This document shows positions 1-7,891 of a DNA stretch of 19,900 bases, piece by piece; positions within the stretch are counted from its first letter, which is position 1; the number at the start of each line of letters is the position of its first letter. The position numbers were made by a program, and so were the translations under genes. Under the pieces are notes generated by a model, which was not told where the DNA came from, searched no databases, and worked only from the letters and a program-made list of their open reading frames with translations. The DNA is taken from the NCBI GenBank assembly GCA_023433835.1, contig JAEYTW010000519.1:1-19900 (forward strand), written 5' to 3'. Source of the DNA: Pseudomonadota bacterium (GTDB taxonomy: Bacteria; Pseudomonadota; Alphaproteobacteria; Ferrovibrionales; Ferrovibrionaceae).

Positions 1-382
1 CGGTGAAGATGTCGGAGGTCGCCGATTCCGTGGCGTCGACGATCGCGCCCAATTCCTCGGAGGCGGCAAGCAGCCGGTCGTCGGAGGCCAGCGGATGGCG
101 CAATTGCGCGATCTCGCGCTTGGTGCCCTCGATGCGGTGGGCGATTTCGGCCACCTCGACCCGCATCCGGTTGATTTCGTCGTGGTCGAGATTGATGAAG
201 GTATCGATCTTGCGGTTGATCTGGTCGATACCGTGCTGCAGCCGGGCGAATTCCTCCGGCGATACGGCCTGCGTCGCGGGCGCCTGAACGGCGGCGGCGG
301 TCGCGGCCTCGGCCTGCGGCTCGTCGCCCTGGCGTGCGAGCAAGGCGCGTTCGGCAGAAAAGACCCGGCGTTTATTGGACAT
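1..382 (-). CDS. cheZ: CheZ, chemotaxis CheY-P phosphatase (N-terminal part, runs off the left edge)
   Basis: About 127 residues are visible, starting MSNKRRVFSAERALLARQ. An Ala/Pro/Gln-rich linker follows, then a long helical stretch with INRKIDTFINLDHDEI, EIAQLRHPLASDDRL and ATESATSDIF. The motif series 'KRRVFSAER', 'EIAQLRHP' and 'ATESATSDI' is what I know from alphaproteobacterial CheZ, a long antiparallel helical hairpin that dephosphorylates CheY-P at the flagellar motor. The catalytic part (the Asp/Gln-containing helix) lies beyond the edge, so activity cannot be judged. The ATG at 382 is the only start before the family N-terminus; a weak GAAAG lies a few bases upstream. It sits downstream of fliI and a small gene on the same strand, consistent with a motility cluster. 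The 243 bases before it may carry its own promoter. Confidence 0.82.
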   Translation of the reverse strand, partial: MSNKRRVFSAERALLARQGDEPQAEAATAAAVQAPATQAVSPEEFARLQHGIDQINRKIDTFINLDHDEINRMRVEVAEIAHRIEGTKREIAQLRHPLASDDRLLAASEELGAIVDATESATSDIFT

Positions 383-506
383 GGACTTTCGTCAACCCGC
401 TCCTGAAGCCGCCTGCACCTTACCGGCACGGCGGCGACGTACCCTTGTTATTCCATGATCGGCGCCCCGTGGCCGGGCGATCCCCAAGGCTTCCCCGTTG
501 AACGGA

Positions 507-540
507 ATACCCCCTTGCCGGGTTTCCCCGATACCCCCTT
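507..540. repeat. two-copy direct repeat in the cheZ leader
   Basis: ATACCCCCTT occurs at 507-516 and again at 531-540, 24 bases apart, in each case followed by TGCC (one extra C in the second copy). TTCCCCG occurs upstream of both copies (491-497 and 524-530), at different distances. The unit lies between the cheZ start and the candidate promoter. The 24-base period puts the copies near the same DNA face over about two helical turns. Function unknown. Confidence 0.45.
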
Positions 541-571
541 CTGCCAGCGAAAGGGCATCCCCGACGGTTCT

Positions 572-600
572 ATTTTCGCGCGTGGACGCCCGTCTGACAA
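572..600 (-). promoter_or_regulatory. candidate sigma70-type promoter for cheZ
   Basis: Reading the minus strand, TTGTCA (600-595, five of six bases of the -35 consensus) is followed after 17 bases by GAAAAT (577-572, four of six of the -10). It lies just after the stop of the upstream small gene and would leave a leader of roughly 180 bases before cheZ. I saw no convincing sigma54 -24/-12 pair here. By eye only. Confidence 0.3.
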
Positions 601-625
601 GGCCGCGATGTCAGTCAGTTTCGTG

Positions 626-1000
626 TCAGTCTTCCGCGTCCGCCGCGGGTATCTCGTCACCGCTGAACAACAGGCGGACGAGGAGGTCGACATTCTTCTG
701 CTGCTCGGGAGTAAGCTGCACGCCCTTGTCGGCGAAATCGTGGCCGGCGGCGAGGTTGGCCTTGGCCGCCGCGTAATAGATATCCATCAGTTCGGCGAAC
801 AGCGGAAACCGGCTCTGCTTGATCTGGTCCGATTTGGCCTGGACCGACGCGACGACCAGGTTGATCTTGGACAGTGTCCGGCGCAGTTCGTAGAGCGTCA
901 TGTCGTCGAACTTGTCGGCCCCCGCATCGGGCGCCTCGGCCGCGGCGGCCTTGGCTGCCTGTTCGCGCTTGAGGTCGGCGGCGGATTTGAATGCGGACAT
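626..1000 (-). CDS. unknown 124-residue protein in the fliI-cheZ cluster
   Basis: I do not recognise a named family. The N-terminus (MSAFKSAADLKREQAAKAAAAEAP) is Ala/Lys-rich. Residues about 35-60 form an amphipathic helix (LYELRRTLSKINLVVASVQAK), followed by an acidic, helical C-terminus with QLTPEQQKNVDLLVRLLF. There is no signal peptide or membrane segment. A good Shine-Dalgarno (GAGGAAG, about 8 bases before the ATG) and a gap of only 17 bases from the fliI stop say it is translated with fliI. FliJ, the usual small coiled-coil partner after fliI, is about 145 residues. This protein is shorter and I cannot align it to FliJ by eye, but a FliJ-like or CheZ-associated role is a reasonable guess from position. 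Confidence 0.75.
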   Translation of the reverse strand: MSAFKSAADLKREQAAKAAAAEAPDAGADKFDDMTLYELRRTLSKINLVVASVQAKSDQIKQSRFPLFAELMDIYYAAAKANLAAGHDFADKGVQLTPEQQKNVDLLVRLLFSGDEIPAADAED

Positions 1001-1017
1001 TTCTTGTCTTCCTCAGG

Positions 1018-2349
1018 TCAGGGGGGCGGCATCCCGAGAATGCCGGCAAGTTTCTCATAACCGCTTTGCAGCGTGTCCGGCTGATCTTTCCGCTGTGTCA
1101 GGTATTCCTCGAGCGGTTCGTGGTACTGGATTGCCTCGTCGACTTCCGGGCTCGACCCCCGGCGATAGGCGCCCAGCCGGATCATCTCGGCCATGTCCTC
1201 GTAGGTCGACATCAGCCGCTGGGCGCGGCGGATCACCCGGGTCTCACCCTCGGTATTGCAGCGCGGCATGGTACGCGACACGCTTTTCAGGACATTGATC
1301 GCCGGATAGCGCCCGCGTTCGCCGATCGAGCGTTCCAGGACGATGTGGCCGTCGAGGATGCCGCGCACCGCATCCGCGATCGGTTCGTTGTGGTCGTCAC
1401 CATCGACCAGCACGGTGAACAGGCCGGTGATGTCGCCGATGCCTTCGCGGTTCGGGCCGGGCCCGGCGCGCTCCAGCAGGCGGGGCAGTTCGGAGAAGGT
1501 GGTCGGCGGATATCCCTTGGTCGTCGGCGGCTCGCCCACCGCGAGGCCGATCTCGCGCTGGGCCATGGCGAAGCGGGTGATCGAGTCCATCATGCACAGC
1601 ACCTGGCGGCCGGTGTCGCGGAAGTATTCCGCCACCGCCATCGCGCTGTAGGCGGCCTGGCGGCGCATCAGCGGCGATTCATCCGAGGTCGCCACGACCA
1701 CGACGCTGCGCGCCATGCCCTCCGGCCCCAGGTCGTCCTCGATGAATTCCTGCAGCTCACGCCCGCGTTCGCCGATCAGCCCGATGACGGCGACGTCGCA
1801 GGCGGTATAGCGCGCCATCATCGACATCAGGGTCGACTTGCCGACGCCTGAGCCGGCAAAGATACCCATGCGCTGGCCCTGGCACAGCGTGACGAAGGTG
1901 TTCAGCGCCCGCACGCCCAGATCCATCTTGGCGCCGACGCGGCGGCGGACATGGGCCTCGGGGGGCTTGGCCTTGACCAGGCGCGGCACGTTGCCCGGCG
2001 GCAGCGGCGGGCCGCCGTCGACCGGTTCGCCCAGCGCGTTGATGACGCGGCCGAGCCAGGCATCGTTGGGCAGCAGGACGGGATCGGCGCGCTCGACCCA
2101 GACCTTGTCCCCGACGCCGATGCCGTCGATGGCATCGTAGGCCATCAGCAACGCGCTGTTGGGCAGGAAGCCGACCGCCTCGCAGACCACGCGCCGGCCG
2201 TCGCGCGACCGGGTGCGGCATTGCGCGCCGACGAACAGATGGCGATTGACGCCCGCGACCTCGATCATGTTGCCGCGGATGGTGGTGACGCGGCCGTAGA
2301 CCCGCTCGGTCGGGATGCGGTCGATCTCGGCGATGACTGGCAGGCTCAT
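1018..2349 (-). CDS. fliI: FliI, flagellar type III export ATPase
   Basis: 443 residues, normal length. FliI is the cytoplasmic F1-beta-like ATPase that helps unload export substrates at the flagellar export gate. Visible features are an N-terminal beta-barrel region (VYGRVTTIRGNMIEV), the Walker A motif AGSGVGKST at about 165-173, the catalytic Glu in IGERGRE, Walker B VLCMMD at about 250-255, and the signature SITRFAMAQREI. The substrate-side segment GEPPTTKGYPPTTFSELPRLLERAG and the C-terminal helical part are also intact. I chose the ATG at 2349 (MSLPVIAEIDRIP); an upstream in-frame extension would overlap the preceding gene and has low-complexity non-family sequence. The start lies 10 bases after the acyltransferase stop. 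No strong Shine-Dalgarno is seen, so translation may be coupled. Confidence 0.96.
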   Translation of the reverse strand: MSLPVIAEIDRIPTERVYGRVTTIRGNMIEVAGVNRHLFVGAQCRTRSRDGRRVVCEAVGFLPNSALLMAYDAIDGIGVGDKVWVERADPVLLPNDAWLGRVINALGEPVDGGPPLPPGNVPRLVKAKPPEAHVRRRVGAKMDLGVRALNTFVTLCQGQRMGIFAGSGVGKSTLMSMMARYTACDVAVIGLIGERGRELQEFIEDDLGPEGMARSVVVVATSDESPLMRRQAAYSAMAVAEYFRDTGRQVLCMMDSITRFAMAQREIGLAVGEPPTTKGYPPTTFSELPRLLERAGPGPNREGIGDITGLFTVLVDGDDHNEPIADAVRGILDGHIVLERSIGERGRYPAINVLKSVSRTMPRCNTEGETRVIRRAQRLMSTYEDMAEMIRLGAYRRGSSPEVDEAIQYHEPLEEYLTQRKDQPDTLQSGYEKLAGILGMPPP

Positions 2350-2359
2350 GGACGCCAGA

Positions 2360-3307
2360 CTACAGGAAAGTCCCCGCCAGGGTGAAGAGCCTGCCACCCA
2401 GCCCGAGCTTGAAGCCGGCCACACCGGGCATCGTATCGGTATTGAGGCCGCCCAGATCGAGCCGGGCCACGCCCTGGTCGCGCAACGTCTGCAGCGCGCG
2501 CCACATCAGCAGGTGATGGGCGTGCGCCTTGCGGCCCACCGTTGTCGTTGCGCCGATGTAATAGGTCGCGGCGTCGCCGTGGCGCAGGAACAGCATGCCG
2601 GCGATCGGCGTTGACCCTTGCGTGGCCTGTACGACCAGCGTGTCGCGGGCATGGGGCAGGGCCCCCGCGATGGCGCGGGCAAGCGCGCCCGACGGGGCCA
2701 CCAGCCGGCGCCGCCGGCGATGGGCATCATGTTCGGTCAGGAGCCAGTCGAGATTGCCGCCGCCATGACCGATATCGATCTTCAGGCGCCCGGCTTCCGC
2801 CTTGGCCAGGCTGCGGCGAAACTGGCGGTCGAGACCGGCGCGCAGGCCAGCCTCGTCCTGGCCGAGGTCGAGCCAGATCGAGGCATATCCCGTCACCATC
2901 CGCCGCTTGCCCAGGCCCGCCATCAGCGCGCGGGCGCCGGCCCCGTCCTCCAGTTCCGGCATCCAGAAATGGGCATCGCCCCGGCGCCAGGAAAATTGCC
3001 GTGCCAGCAGGGCGTAGCAGGCCGCCCGCGTGCCGTCGTCGATGGCCGCGGCAAAATGCGGCCCCCGCATCTGCCGGACGAGATGCAAAGGCCCGAAATC
3101 GCGGCGGAAGACCTGGGCGACGGCCACCACCTCGCGCCCCTGCCGGATCGCGGCACGGCGCACGCGATAGCGCGACGCGGCCGCGACCGCCTCGCCATAG
3201 CCATGGGATTGTTCCAGCACCGAAGGCCCGCCGCCTTGCAGCCGGGCCCAGTCGCGCGGCTTCAGGTCGTCCCAGGCAAGGGTCAGGTCGGTGGCTGGGA
3301 TCGGCAT
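2360..3307 (-). CDS. FemAB/GNAT-like acyltransferase
   Basis: 315 residues from the ATG at 3307 (MPIPATDLTLAWDDL). The fold is suggested by a first half with LEQSHGYGEAVAAASRYRVRRAAI, REVVAVAQVFRRDFGPL and an Arg/His-rich middle. The second half carries the GNAT-type core: TLVVQATQGSTPIAGMLFLRHGDAATYYIGAT, HHLLMWRALQTLRDQGVARLDLGG, and a terminal GVAGFKLGLGGR. This arrangement is typical of FemX-type transferases and CelD/BcsL-like GNATs that move an acyl or aminoacyl group onto cell-wall or surface sugars; the substrate cannot be read from sequence. It sits 10 bases upstream of fliI, which is not a classic flagellar position. It could modify flagellin or the peptidoglycan around the motor, but that is only inference from location. 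Confidence 0.75.
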   Translation of the reverse strand: MPIPATDLTLAWDDLKPRDWARLQGGGPSVLEQSHGYGEAVAAASRYRVRRAAIRQGREVVAVAQVFRRDFGPLHLVRQMRGPHFAAAIDDGTRAACYALLARQFSWRRGDAHFWMPELEDGAGARALMAGLGKRRMVTGYASIWLDLGQDEAGLRAGLDRQFRRSLAKAEAGRLKIDIGHGGGNLDWLLTEHDAHRRRRRLVAPSGALARAIAGALPHARDTLVVQATQGSTPIAGMLFLRHGDAATYYIGATTTVGRKAHAHHLLMWRALQTLRDQGVARLDLGGLNTDTMPGVAGFKLGLGGRLFTLAGTFL

Positions 3308-3356
3308 CTGTCTGACGCGTGGACGGCGAAGCGGATACCCGGCTACTGTGGCGCGG

Positions 3357-3539
3357 ATGCCTGGTCGCCGCAATATCGTCGTGCCGCGCCGTCGCTTCAC
3401 CGCGTGGGCCGCCCTCTATTTCGCCGTCTTCGTGGCGCTGCCGATCCTGTCGGTCTGCGTCGGGCTCGACTACCTGCTCTATCGCGCGGCCAAGGCCGGG
3501 CTGGTTTCCTGCCTGTCGCTGTTCTGCCTCATGGACTGA
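3357..3539 (+). CDS. small single-pass membrane protein upstream of the cyclase
   Basis: 60 residues beginning MPGRRNIVVPRRRF. A basic N-terminus is followed by a hydrophobic segment at about 16-37 (AWAALYFAVFVALPILSVCVG), then LDYLLYRAAKAGLV and a second, weaker hydrophobic C-terminus with two Cys. The positive-inside rule places the N-terminus in the cytoplasm. Its stop is 7 bases before the ATG of the adenylate cyclase on the same strand, so the two are probably cotranscribed and coupled. I know no family for it. Evidence that it is a real gene is moderate: clear membrane character, spacing and high-GC codon use, but no strong ribosome binding site. Confidence 0.6.
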   Translation: MPGRRNIVVPRRRFTAWAALYFAVFVALPILSVCVGLDYLLYRAAKAGLVSCLSLFCLMD

Positions 3540-3546
3540 CGCTGCG

Positions 3547-4842
3547 ATGAACGCCGCGCGGCTCTACCGCGAGGTCGAGATTCGGGCCGAGCGCATCCTG
3601 TCGGGCATCCGCATGGGCGTCGCCGGGCTGCTGGGCCTCCTGGCGCTGGCGTTCTTCGTGGCCGTGTCGGATGAGGCCGACCAGGTGGTGCTGCGCCAGC
3701 TGGTCTTCGCCTCGGCCTGCATGGTCGCCTATTTCATCATCGGCGCGGTGGCATGGTGGCGGTCGACGCCGTCGCGTTTCCGCGCCTGGCTGCCCTGGGT
3801 GCTGACCACGGTCGACGTCGCCTTCATGCTGTTCATGGCGCTGGTCAGCGCGGCCAATGTCGGCCTGCCCTGGGACTATCTCGGCGCCCTGCCGGCCTTC
3901 ACCATGTTCTCGCTGGTGCTGAGCTTTGCCGCGCTGCGCTTCAACCCGATGCTGGCGGCCTATGCGGTCGGGCTGGTGACGCTGGCGATCCTGGCAGTGT
4001 CGGTGCGGCCGCGGCTGTTGCCGCCGGCGGTCGACGGCGGCCTGGCCGAACTGTTCGGGGGCCCGGCCAATCTCGGCCGCGCCGTCATCTTGGCTCTGAC
4101 CGGCGCGGTGCTGGTGCTGGTCGCCCGGCGCAGCCGCCGCATCCTGGAACGCGCCATCGCCGAGACGCGCCGCCGCGCCAACCTGACCCGCTATCTGCCC
4201 AGCGAACTGACCCAGGAACTGGCCGATCTGGCCGATGCCGGCGACATCGCGCTGCGCCAGGGCCGGCGGCAGACCGCGGCGCTGCTGTTCGTCGACATCA
4301 GGGGCTTCACCGCGCTGGCGGAGGCGCTGACGCCCGAGGCGGTCGGCCGGCTGGTCGCCGATTACCGGCGCCGGGTGACCGAGGCGGCGAATGCCACCGG
4401 CGGAGTGATCGACAAGTTCATCGGCGACGGCGCCTTCGTCGTCTTCGGCCTGCCCCAGCCGCGCGAGGACGATGCCGCCCGGGCGCTGGCCTGCGCCCGC
4501 GCCATCCTGGCCGGCGTGGTGCTGTGGAACCTGGACCGGGTCGATGACGGCCAGGCGCCGATTGCGGTCGGCATCGGCGTGCATGCCGGCGAGATCTATT
4601 GCGGCGCGGTCGGCGACGACAGCCGGCTGGAATTCGCCGTGCTGGGCGATGCGGTCAACGTTGCCGCCCGGCTCGAACAGGCGACGAAGGAACTGGGTCT
4701 GCCGCTCCTGGTCACCGCCGAGGCGATCGCTGCGGCAGGCGAGGATCCCTCGGGCTGGATCTCGCTGCCCGACCAGTCGTTGCGCGGGCGCGAGGCGACG
4801 GTGACGCTCTACGGGCTCGCGATGCCCGATGTTGCCGGCTGA
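3547..4842 (+). CDS. membrane-anchored class III adenylate/guanylate cyclase
   Basis: 431 residues. About six hydrophobic segments fill residues 20-195 (for example VAGLLGLLALAFFVAV and AVILALTGAVLVLVA). A short helical linker (ERAIAETRRRANLTRYLPSELTQELA) leads to a cyclase catalytic domain from about 240. Both metal-binding Asp are present (LLFVDIRGFT, D250; DKFIGDG, D294), the base-contacting Lys is K290, and the transition-state Asn/Arg pair is in NVAAR (N371, R375). The second purine-contact position, normally Asp or Thr, is Ala364 in EFAVLGD, so base selectivity may be unusual. The product is probably cAMP (family knowledge), acting in the cytoplasm as a homodimer. The 3' end overlaps the convergent antiporter gene by 34 bases. 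Confidence 0.88.
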   Translation: MNAARLYREVEIRAERILSGIRMGVAGLLGLLALAFFVAVSDEADQVVLRQLVFASACMVAYFIIGAVAWWRSTPSRFRAWLPWVLTTVDVAFMLFMALVSAANVGLPWDYLGALPAFTMFSLVLSFAALRFNPMLAAYAVGLVTLAILAVSVRPRLLPPAVDGGLAELFGGPANLGRAVILALTGAVLVLVARRSRRILERAIAETRRRANLTRYLPSELTQELADLADAGDIALRQGRRQTAALLFVDIRGFTALAEALTPEAVGRLVADYRRRVTEAANATGGVIDKFIGDGAFVVFGLPQPREDDAARALACARAILAGVVLWNLDRVDDGQAPIAVGIGVHAGEIYCGAVGDDSRLEFAVLGDAVNVAARLEQATKELGLPLLVTAEAIAAAGEDPSGWISLPDQSLRGREATVTLYGLAMPDVAG

Positions 4843-6629
4843 GGCTCGGGCGCCTTGCGGGCGGCGAAGAACGGCGAAGGCTGCGGCGTCACCATGTTGC
4901 CGCGCATCATCGACCGCCCGGCCTCCAGCCCGCCGACCAGTTCGAGCTCGACGCGCTGCTGATCGCGGGCGCGGACATCCTCGATCGTCTCGCGCGCCTC
5001 GTCCTCGGCAAAGCCGAGACCGGTCAGCACCTCGCGGCCGAAGACCAGCGCGGACTCGAAGGTTTCGCGGATCTGGTAGTCGACGCCTGCCTGGATCAGG
5101 CGCAGCGCATGGCCGCGATCGAACGAGCGGACATAGAGCTTGGCCAGCGGGAATTCGGCCTTGCACAGCTCGACGATGCGGTCGGTGACCTCCGGCTTCT
5201 CGACGCAGATCAGGATCGCCTGGGCGTGGGCGGCGCCGGAAGCCTGCAGCACGTCGAGGCGGGTGCCGTCGCCGTAATAGACCTTGAAGCCGAAGGTGCC
5301 GGCGGCCTGGATCATCTCGACATCGGTCTCGATCAGCGACAGCTCGACGTCGCGGGCCAGCAGCGCCTGGCTCGCCACCTGGGCGAAGCGGCCGAAGCCG
5401 ATGAACAGCACCCGGCCGCGCAGGCCATCGGGCCGCTCGATCCCGTCGAGCGAGACGGGCGCGGCCTTCAACATCCGCTTCTGCGCGATCAGCACCAGCG
5501 GCGTGAAGGCCATCGACAGGATGACCACCGCGGTCATGATCGCGGCGATGCGCTGGTCGAACAGCCCGACGGCGAGCGCCGCGCCGTACAGCACGAAGGC
5601 GAATTCGCCGCCCTGCGCGAAAAGGGCGCCGCGATGGAGGGCGGCGCGGTTGGTCGAGCTGCCGGCGCGGGCCACGATGTAGATGCCTGCGGCCTTGACC
5701 AGCATGAAGGCCACGACGCCGGCGACCACCAGCCGCCATTCGCCGGCCACCACGGCAAGGTCGAGCGACATCCCGACGCTGAGGAAGAACAGCCCGAGCA
5801 GGATGCCGCGGAACGGCTCGATGTCGGCTTCCAGCTGATGGCGGAAATTGGATTCCGACAGCAGCACGCCGGCAAGGAAGGCGCCCAGCGCCATCGACAG
5901 CCCGGCCCACTGGATGAACAGGGCCGAGCCCAGCACCACCAGCAGCGCCGCGGCGGTCAGCACCTCGCGCGCCCCGGCCCGGGCGATCAGGGCGAAGAAC
6001 GGGTCGAGCAGCCAGCGCCCGGCGGCGATCAGCGCGGCCAGCGCGGCCAGCGCGATGCCGATGCTCTGCCAGACCGGCATGCCGCTGTCGGGTGCCTGGC
6101 CGTTGACGGCGGCCCACAGGCCGACCAGCGCCAGCAGCGGCACGATGGCGAGATCCTCCAGCAGCAGGATGGCGATGGCCCGCTGGCCCTCGACATCGGC
6201 GGCCTCGCCGTTTTCCTCCAGCACCTGCATGATCACGGCGGTCGAGGACAGCACGAACCCCATGGCGCCGACGGCGGCGACGGCCGGCGCGAACCCCGCG
6301 GCCATGCCGACCAGAGTCAGCAGGGCGCCGCAGGTCACGACCTGGGCGACGCCCAGCCCGAAGATCTGCTTGCGCAGGCTCCACAACTTGGACGGCCGCA
6401 TCTCCAGCCCGATGACGAACAGGAACATGACGACGCCGAGCTCGGCGATATGCAGCAGGGTTTCCGCATCGGTGAAGATCTTCAGCCCGAACGGCCCGAT
6501 CGCCAGCCCGGCGACGAGGTAACCCAGCACCGAACCGAGGCCGAGCCGCCTGAACAAAGGTACGGCGACCACGGCCGCCGACAGCAGCACCACCGTATGC
6601 CCCAGGCCGAACCCTGCGCTTTCCGTCAT
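4809..6629 (-). CDS. kefC: KefC-like glutathione-gated K+/H+ antiporter (CPA2 family)
   Basis: 606 residues. An N-terminal CPA2 transporter of about 12 membrane segments (residues 8-385) is followed by an RCK/TrkA-N Rossmann domain from about 405, with the nucleotide-binding GFGRFAQ at 411-417 and SLIETD. Conserved Kef elements include SSTAVIMQVL (128-137), LLLEDLAIVPLLAL (156-169) and the cytoplasmic loop HQLEADIEPF (264-273), which matches the regulatory HALESDIEP loop of E. coli KefC. In that family the proteins release potassium and acidify the cytoplasm when electrophile-glutathione adducts bind. No KefF/KefG-type quinone reductase partner is nearby. A Shine-Dalgarno GGGGGA precedes the ATG. 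The gene lies 64 bases after the E2 gene and may be read through from it; no clear terminator separates them. Confidence 0.9.
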   Translation of the reverse strand: MTESAGFGLGHTVVLLSAAVVAVPLFRRLGLGSVLGYLVAGLAIGPFGLKIFTDAETLLHIAELGVVMFLFVIGLEMRPSKLWSLRKQIFGLGVAQVVTCGALLTLVGMAAGFAPAVAAVGAMGFVLSSTAVIMQVLEENGEAADVEGQRAIAILLLEDLAIVPLLALVGLWAAVNGQAPDSGMPVWQSIGIALAALAALIAAGRWLLDPFFALIARAGAREVLTAAALLVVLGSALFIQWAGLSMALGAFLAGVLLSESNFRHQLEADIEPFRGILLGLFFLSVGMSLDLAVVAGEWRLVVAGVVAFMLVKAAGIYIVARAGSSTNRAALHRGALFAQGGEFAFVLYGAALAVGLFDQRIAAIMTAVVILSMAFTPLVLIAQKRMLKAAPVSLDGIERPDGLRGRVLFIGFGRFAQVASQALLARDVELSLIETDVEMIQAAGTFGFKVYYGDGTRLDVLQASGAAHAQAILICVEKPEVTDRIVELCKAEFPLAKLYVRSFDRGHALRLIQAGVDYQIRETFESALVFGREVLTGLGFAEDEARETIEDVRARDQQRVELELVGGLEAGRSMMRGNMVTPQPSPFFAARKAPEPQPATSGIASP

Positions 6630-6693
6630 CTGTCAGTCCCCCACCGCCGCGATCGGCTCTGGATATCGCATATGGCGACAGTGGGGAACCCAA

Positions 6694-7887
6694 CTAAAGC
6701 AGCATCGTCTCCGGCGTCTCGACCAGCGCCTTGAACGCTTTCAGCCACTCGGCGCCGACCGCGCCGTCGACCACGCGATGATCGACCGACAACGTGCAGG
6801 TCATCACGGTCGCGATGGCCAGCGCGTTGTCCTTTACCACGGCGCGCTGCTCGCTTGCCCCGACCGCGAGGATGCAGCCCTGTGGCGGATTGATGACGGC
6901 CTCGAACTGCTTCACCCCGAACATGCCGAGGTTGGAGATGGAGAAGGTGCCGCCCTGAAATTCCTCCGGTTTCAGCCGGCCGTCGCGGGCGCGGGCGGCG
7001 AGGTCCTTCATCGTGGCCGAGATGTCGGCGAGGCCGCGGGCCTCGGCACCTTTGACGATCGGCGTGATCAGCCCGGCCGGCGTCGCCACCGCGACCGAGA
7101 TATCGGCCCGCTCGTAGTGCAGGATGCCGCTGTCGTCGTAGGATGCATTCGCCGCCGGGACCTTCTTCAGCGCCAGGGCGGCGGCGCGGATGACGAAGTC
7201 GTTGACCGACAGCTTGACGCCACCCGGCGCATTCAGCCTGGCCCGCAGCGCCATCAGGGCGTCGACCGCGATATCGACGCTCAGGTAGAAATGCGGCACC
7301 GTCTGCTTCGATTCCGTCAGGCGGCGCGCGATGGTCTTGCGCATGCCCGACAGCGGCTCCAGGCGATAAGGCAGCTTCAGCAGGTCGGCAAGCTGGCGCG
7401 CGCCCGGGCCCGCGGGCGCCGGCGCTGCCGCCATCGGTTGCGAGGCTGTGGGCTTAGGCATCAGCGCCTCAATGTCGGCCTTGACCACGCGGCCCTGCGG
7501 CCCGGTGCCGGTGATCTTGGCAAGGTCGAACCCGCCCTGTTCGGCCATCCGGCGGGCCAGTGGCGAGGCGGCGGTGCGCTCAGCCGGCGCGACCACCGGC
7601 TGTGGCGTGGGGGGCGCCGGTTCCAGGGTGGCGGCAGCGGTTTCGCCCTCGGTCAGCAGCGTAGCGATCGGCGTATTGACGGCGACGCCCTCGGTGCCGG
7701 CCGGCACCAGGATGCGGCCGAGGATGCCGTCATCGGCGGCCTCGAACTCCATCGACGCCTTGTCGGTCTCGATCTCGGCCAGCACGTCGCCGGCCCTGAC
7801 CGTATCGCCCGGCGCCTTCAGCCAGGCTGATATCTTGCCCTCGGTCATCGTCGGCGACAGGGCCGGCATCAGAATCTCGATGGCCAT
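6694..7887 (-). CDS. pdhC: dihydrolipoyl acyltransferase (E2) of a 2-oxo acid dehydrogenase complex
   Basis: 397 residues from the ATG at 7887. One lipoyl domain occupies 1-80 with the lipoylated Lys43 in ETDKASMEF. A Pro/Ala linker leads to the peripheral subunit-binding domain at about 107-143 (ASPLARRMAEQGGFDLAKI, GTGPQGRVVKADI), then a second Ala/Pro linker. The catalytic acyltransferase domain runs from about 165 to the end, with the DHRVVDG motif (D369, H370, D374). The start MAIEILMPALSPTMTEGKI and end LVETPETMLL are those of the mitochondrial/alphaproteobacterial pyruvate dehydrogenase E2, not the multi-lipoyl E. coli AceF. It begins 4 bases after the E1 stop, so the two are cotranslated. 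No E3 gene is in the window. Confidence 0.93.
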   Translation of the reverse strand: MAIEILMPALSPTMTEGKISAWLKAPGDTVRAGDVLAEIETDKASMEFEAADDGILGRILVPAGTEGVAVNTPIATLLTEGETAAATLEPAPPTPQPVVAPAERTAASPLARRMAEQGGFDLAKITGTGPQGRVVKADIEALMPKPTASQPMAAAPAPAGPGARQLADLLKLPYRLEPLSGMRKTIARRLTESKQTVPHFYLSVDIAVDALMALRARLNAPGGVKLSVNDFVIRAAALALKKVPAANASYDDSGILHYERADISVAVATPAGLITPIVKGAEARGLADISATMKDLAARARDGRLKPEEFQGGTFSISNLGMFGVKQFEAVINPPQGCILAVGASEQRAVVKDNALAIATVMTCTLSVDHRVVDGAVGAEWLKAFKALVETPETMLL

Positions 7888-7891
7888 GAGA

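Noticed and set aside
448..555. Minus-strand frame with RWQKGVSGKPGKG, resembling the phage DUF5681 start WKPGQSGNP
   Set aside because: No domain follows, no ribosome site, and the longer frame overlaps the real gene ending at 626. Treated as chance in a GC-rich leader.
3529..6693. 1054-codon minus-strand frame over the cyclase and kefC
   Set aside because: It is out of frame with kefC and antisense to the cyclase; Arg/Ala/Gly-rich shadow sequence.
6630..6693. Terminator between E2 and kefC
   Set aside because: The 64 bases contain CATATG and GATATC palindromes but no GC-rich stem followed by a T run.
4599..6734. Very long plus-strand open frame opposite kefC (711 codons)
   Set aside because: Composition is Asp/Gln/His/Arg-rich without domains, typical of the antisense of a GC-rich gene; the minus strand encodes an intact antiporter.
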